Below, in pieces: positions 6,463 through 8,016 of a DNA stretch of 8,016 nt. The notes under the pieces are model-generated. The model was not told the origin of the DNA. It saw only the letters and a list, made by a program, of their open reading frames with translations, and did not search any database. Both the position numbers and the translations under genes were made by a program. Where the stretch lies: NCBI GenBank assembly GCA_002696025.1, contig NZQU01000074.1:1-8016 (forward strand). The letters run 5' to 3'. How positions within the stretch are numbered: position 1 is the first letter of the stretch; each line of letters opens with the position of its first letter. Origin of the DNA: Crocinitomicaceae bacterium (GTDB lineage Bacteria > Bacteroidota > Bacteroidia > Flavobacteriales_D > Crocinitomicaceae).

Positions 6463-7872
6463 ACTCTTTATTCAAATATTCATTTTAGTTATGCTAAATT
6501 TTTAGTGTTTTTTGTTCCTTTGTTTTTCTCTTGTAAAACAATAAAGGCTCCATTACCTGAAATAGAAAATGAAAAGCTAACAATAAAAAAACAAGAGCTT
6601 TCTATAATTAATCTTCCTATTAGCATTAGGTTAAAACCATTTTACAAAGAAATTAATTCTGCTGCTCCTAAAGAATTTAATGGCGCAAAAAACATGTGTG
6701 AAGGAGTCAGCTATTCATATATATTTAAACGGTCCCCATTAACCTTTTATGGGGTAGGAAACCAATTAATTTCTACAATTAATGGTAAATATAGCCTGAA
6801 ATTAAATTATTGTCCAAAATGCACTTCTCTTTTTAATAAAACAGGGAATTGTGTTATTCCTAGAATATACGCCTCTTGTGGGATTGATGAGCCCATGAAA
6901 AAAATAAAAGTTCAGTTTGGTAGCTACTTAAGGCTCAATAAAGATTATTCTATTCACTCTAATACCAAGCTTCTTAAGTTAAATTTATTAGACCCTTGTA
7001 AAATTACTGTATTTAAATATGATGCTACAAATGAAGTTAAAAAAGAATTTCAAGCTTCATTAAAAAATATGGCAATTGAAATTGACTCACAAATTGAAGA
7101 AACAAACTTTAAAAAAGAGGCGCAAATTTTATGGGATAAAATTTCAGAGCCAATCCCTTTGGCTTCTTTTGGTTATTTATATATAAACCCTAAAAAAATT
7201 AGTCTGAGCGATTTAAATTATAAAAATGATCTGGCTTATCTTAATTTCAATTTATATGCAACGCCTATTTTTAATTCATCCATTGATTCCTCTTTTAAAT
7301 TATCTAAAGTTCCAGATCTATCAACTTATAAAAAAGAAGATGGTTTTTCTGTTGAATTCGATATAAAGGAGCATTTTGACTCTCTTTCAATATTAATAAA
7401 CAATCAACTAAAAGACAGCAGTATTAAAATTAATAAACACAAGTTTATTTTTAAAGAATGCTCCGTTTTTAATGCTTCTAATACAAAAATTGGTATAAAA
7501 ATATCTTTTTCTGGAAAAAAGAAAGGAACTCTTTTTTTAGTTGGAACTCCAAATTATAATATGAAGGATAAAGTTTTAAGTTTTCCTGATTTAGACTTCG
7601 ATATAAAATCAAAAAATGTATTACTAAAATCTGCAAAGTGGCTATTAAACAAAAAGGTTAAAGAAAAAATGGTTGCCGCAGCCGTATTTAATTTAAATGA
7701 AGAGCTTGACCTTGTGAAAAATCAAATAAATACTGCTTTAAATAAAGAGTATATGTCGAAAATAACTCTCTCTGGAACAATTGATGAAATTAATATCAAG
7801 CAAATTAGCCTTATGGAAAAGTCTCTTTTTATTAGAGCAGTGGCAGCTGGATCTCTTAAGGTTTCTTTATAA
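6460..7872 (+). CDS. DUF4403-family outer-envelope lipoprotein
   Basis: 470 residues including a lipoprotein signal: hydrophobic FLVFFVPLFF (14-23) followed by S24-C25, where Cys25 would be lipidated. Family features seen: NLPISIRLKPFYKEIN (51-66) near the mature N-terminus; CGIDEPMKKI (140-149); LDPCKITVFKYDAT (177-190); LWDKISEPIPL (224-234) followed by GYLYINPKKI (238-247); and in the second half KKGTLFLVGTPNY (354-366), FPDLDFDIKSKNVL (375-388) and a closing beta-rich segment. These match DUF4403 proteins as I remember them. The function of this family is not established. The alternating long beta strands and amphipathic helices in two halves could form a lipid-binding fold of the TULIP/BPI kind, but that is inference. 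Odd points: a TTG start, and a cysteine set C118-x2-C121-x9-C131-x8-C140. It lies 9 bases after icd, in the same frame, so it is likely co-transcribed. Confidence 0.82.
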   Translation: MTLYSNIHFSYAKFLVFFVPLFFSCKTIKAPLPEIENEKLTIKKQELSIINLPISIRLKPFYKEINSAAPKEFNGAKNMCEGVSYSYIFKRSPLTFYGVGNQLISTINGKYSLKLNYCPKCTSLFNKTGNCVIPRIYASCGIDEPMKKIKVQFGSYLRLNKDYSIHSNTKLLKLNLLDPCKITVFKYDATNEVKKEFQASLKNMAIEIDSQIEETNFKKEAQILWDKISEPIPLASFGYLYINPKKISLSDLNYKNDLAYLNFNLYATPIFNSSIDSSFKLSKVPDLSTYKKEDGFSVEFDIKEHFDSLSILINNQLKDSSIKINKHKFIFKECSVFNASNTKIGIKISFSGKKKGTLFLVGTPNYNMKDKVLSFPDLDFDIKSKNVLLKSAKWLLNKKVKEKMVAAAVFNLNEELDLVKNQINTALNKEYMSKITLSGTIDEINIKQISLMEKSLFIRAVAAGSLKVSL

Positions 7873-7879
7873 AGTTTAT

Positions 7880-8016
7880 TTATGCCCCCTCTAATTCTAC
7901 TGAAATTATTTCTTCCCAAAATTCTAAAATAGATTGCTTATTTACTTTTAACATTTTAGGAATAATGCTTTGTTCGGAAAACCCTGGTGTTGTATTTACC
8001 TCAATAACGTAAGGCT
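7880..8016 (-). CDS. ddl: D-alanine--D-alanine ligase, C-terminal fragment
   Basis: The last 44 codons of a gene entering from the right edge on the minus strand; the stop TAA is at 7882-7880. The translation begins PYVIEVNTTPGFSEQSIIPKM, split here as PYVIEVNTTPG (fragment residues 1-11) and FSEQSIIPKM (12-21). EVNTTPG is the ATP-grasp metal-binding motif, in which Glu5 and Asn7 of the fragment would bind Mg2+, and the following SIIPK matches the SLVPK segment of Ddl enzymes. Ddl joins two D-alanines for peptidoglycan precursor synthesis in the cytoplasm. The remaining 85% lies outside the window, so another ATP-grasp ligase cannot be fully excluded. It converges on the DUF4403 gene with only 7 bases between the two stop codons and no terminator hairpin. 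Confidence 0.85.
   Translation of the reverse strand, partial: PYVIEVNTTPGFSEQSIIPKMLKVNKQSILEFWEEIISVELEGA

Noticed and set aside
7865..7874. Palindrome CTTTATAAAG between the converging DUF4403 and ddl genes, as a possible two-way terminator.
   Set aside because: Only ten AT-rich bases with no loop and no GC stem or following U-run; too weak for an intrinsic terminator and likely by chance.
1..8016. Signs of a mobile element, defence island or biosynthetic cluster.
   Set aside because: No transposase, integrase, nuclease-effector pairing, terminal repeats, tRNA or composition break was seen; the genes are mostly conserved housekeeping and envelope families.

Overview
The window is a compact, AT-rich stretch of ordinary chromosome, most likely from a low-GC member of the Bacteroidota (Flavobacteriales or a close relative). 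Four things point there: the family make-up of the genes, the yicC-gmk gene pair, an OmpA-like protein of the Bacteroidota type, and a promoter matching the Bacteroidota pattern TTG-N20-TAnnTTTG. Six protein genes fill nearly all of it, two of them cut by the window edges. No stretch longer than about 120 bases lacks a gene. I see no RNA gene, insertion sequence, phage, CRISPR array or attachment site.

Left arm, minus strand, read from right to left: an exported OmpA-family protein (about 4112-2931), a GH3-family adenylate-forming enzyme (2859-1333), the YicC-type endoribonuclease (1299-433) and guanylate kinase gmk (433 to beyond base 1). Gaps are 71, 33 and -1 bases. The yicC stop and gmk start share a base (TAATG), so these two are almost certainly co-transcribed and probably translationally coupled. 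The GH3 gene is probably read through into them. The OmpA gene may head the same transcript or be separate.

Right arm, plus strand: a full-length monomeric NADP-dependent isocitrate dehydrogenase (4231-6450), then, nine bases later and in the same frame, a DUF4403 lipoprotein (6460-7872) that uses a TTG start. A good promoter lies at 4152-4182 in the 118-base divergent gap. At the right edge the 3' end of a minus-strand ddl (D-Ala-D-Ala ligase) converges on the lipoprotein gene with 7 bases between stop codons.

The genes are mostly housekeeping: nucleotide metabolism and RNA turnover (gmk, yicC), central carbon metabolism (icd) and cell envelope (OmpA-like, DUF4403, ddl). The least understood are the bacterial GH3 enzyme, whose substrate cannot be read from sequence, and the DUF4403 lipoprotein. 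I found no convincing undescribed multi-gene system. The findings below are modest, specific oddities.
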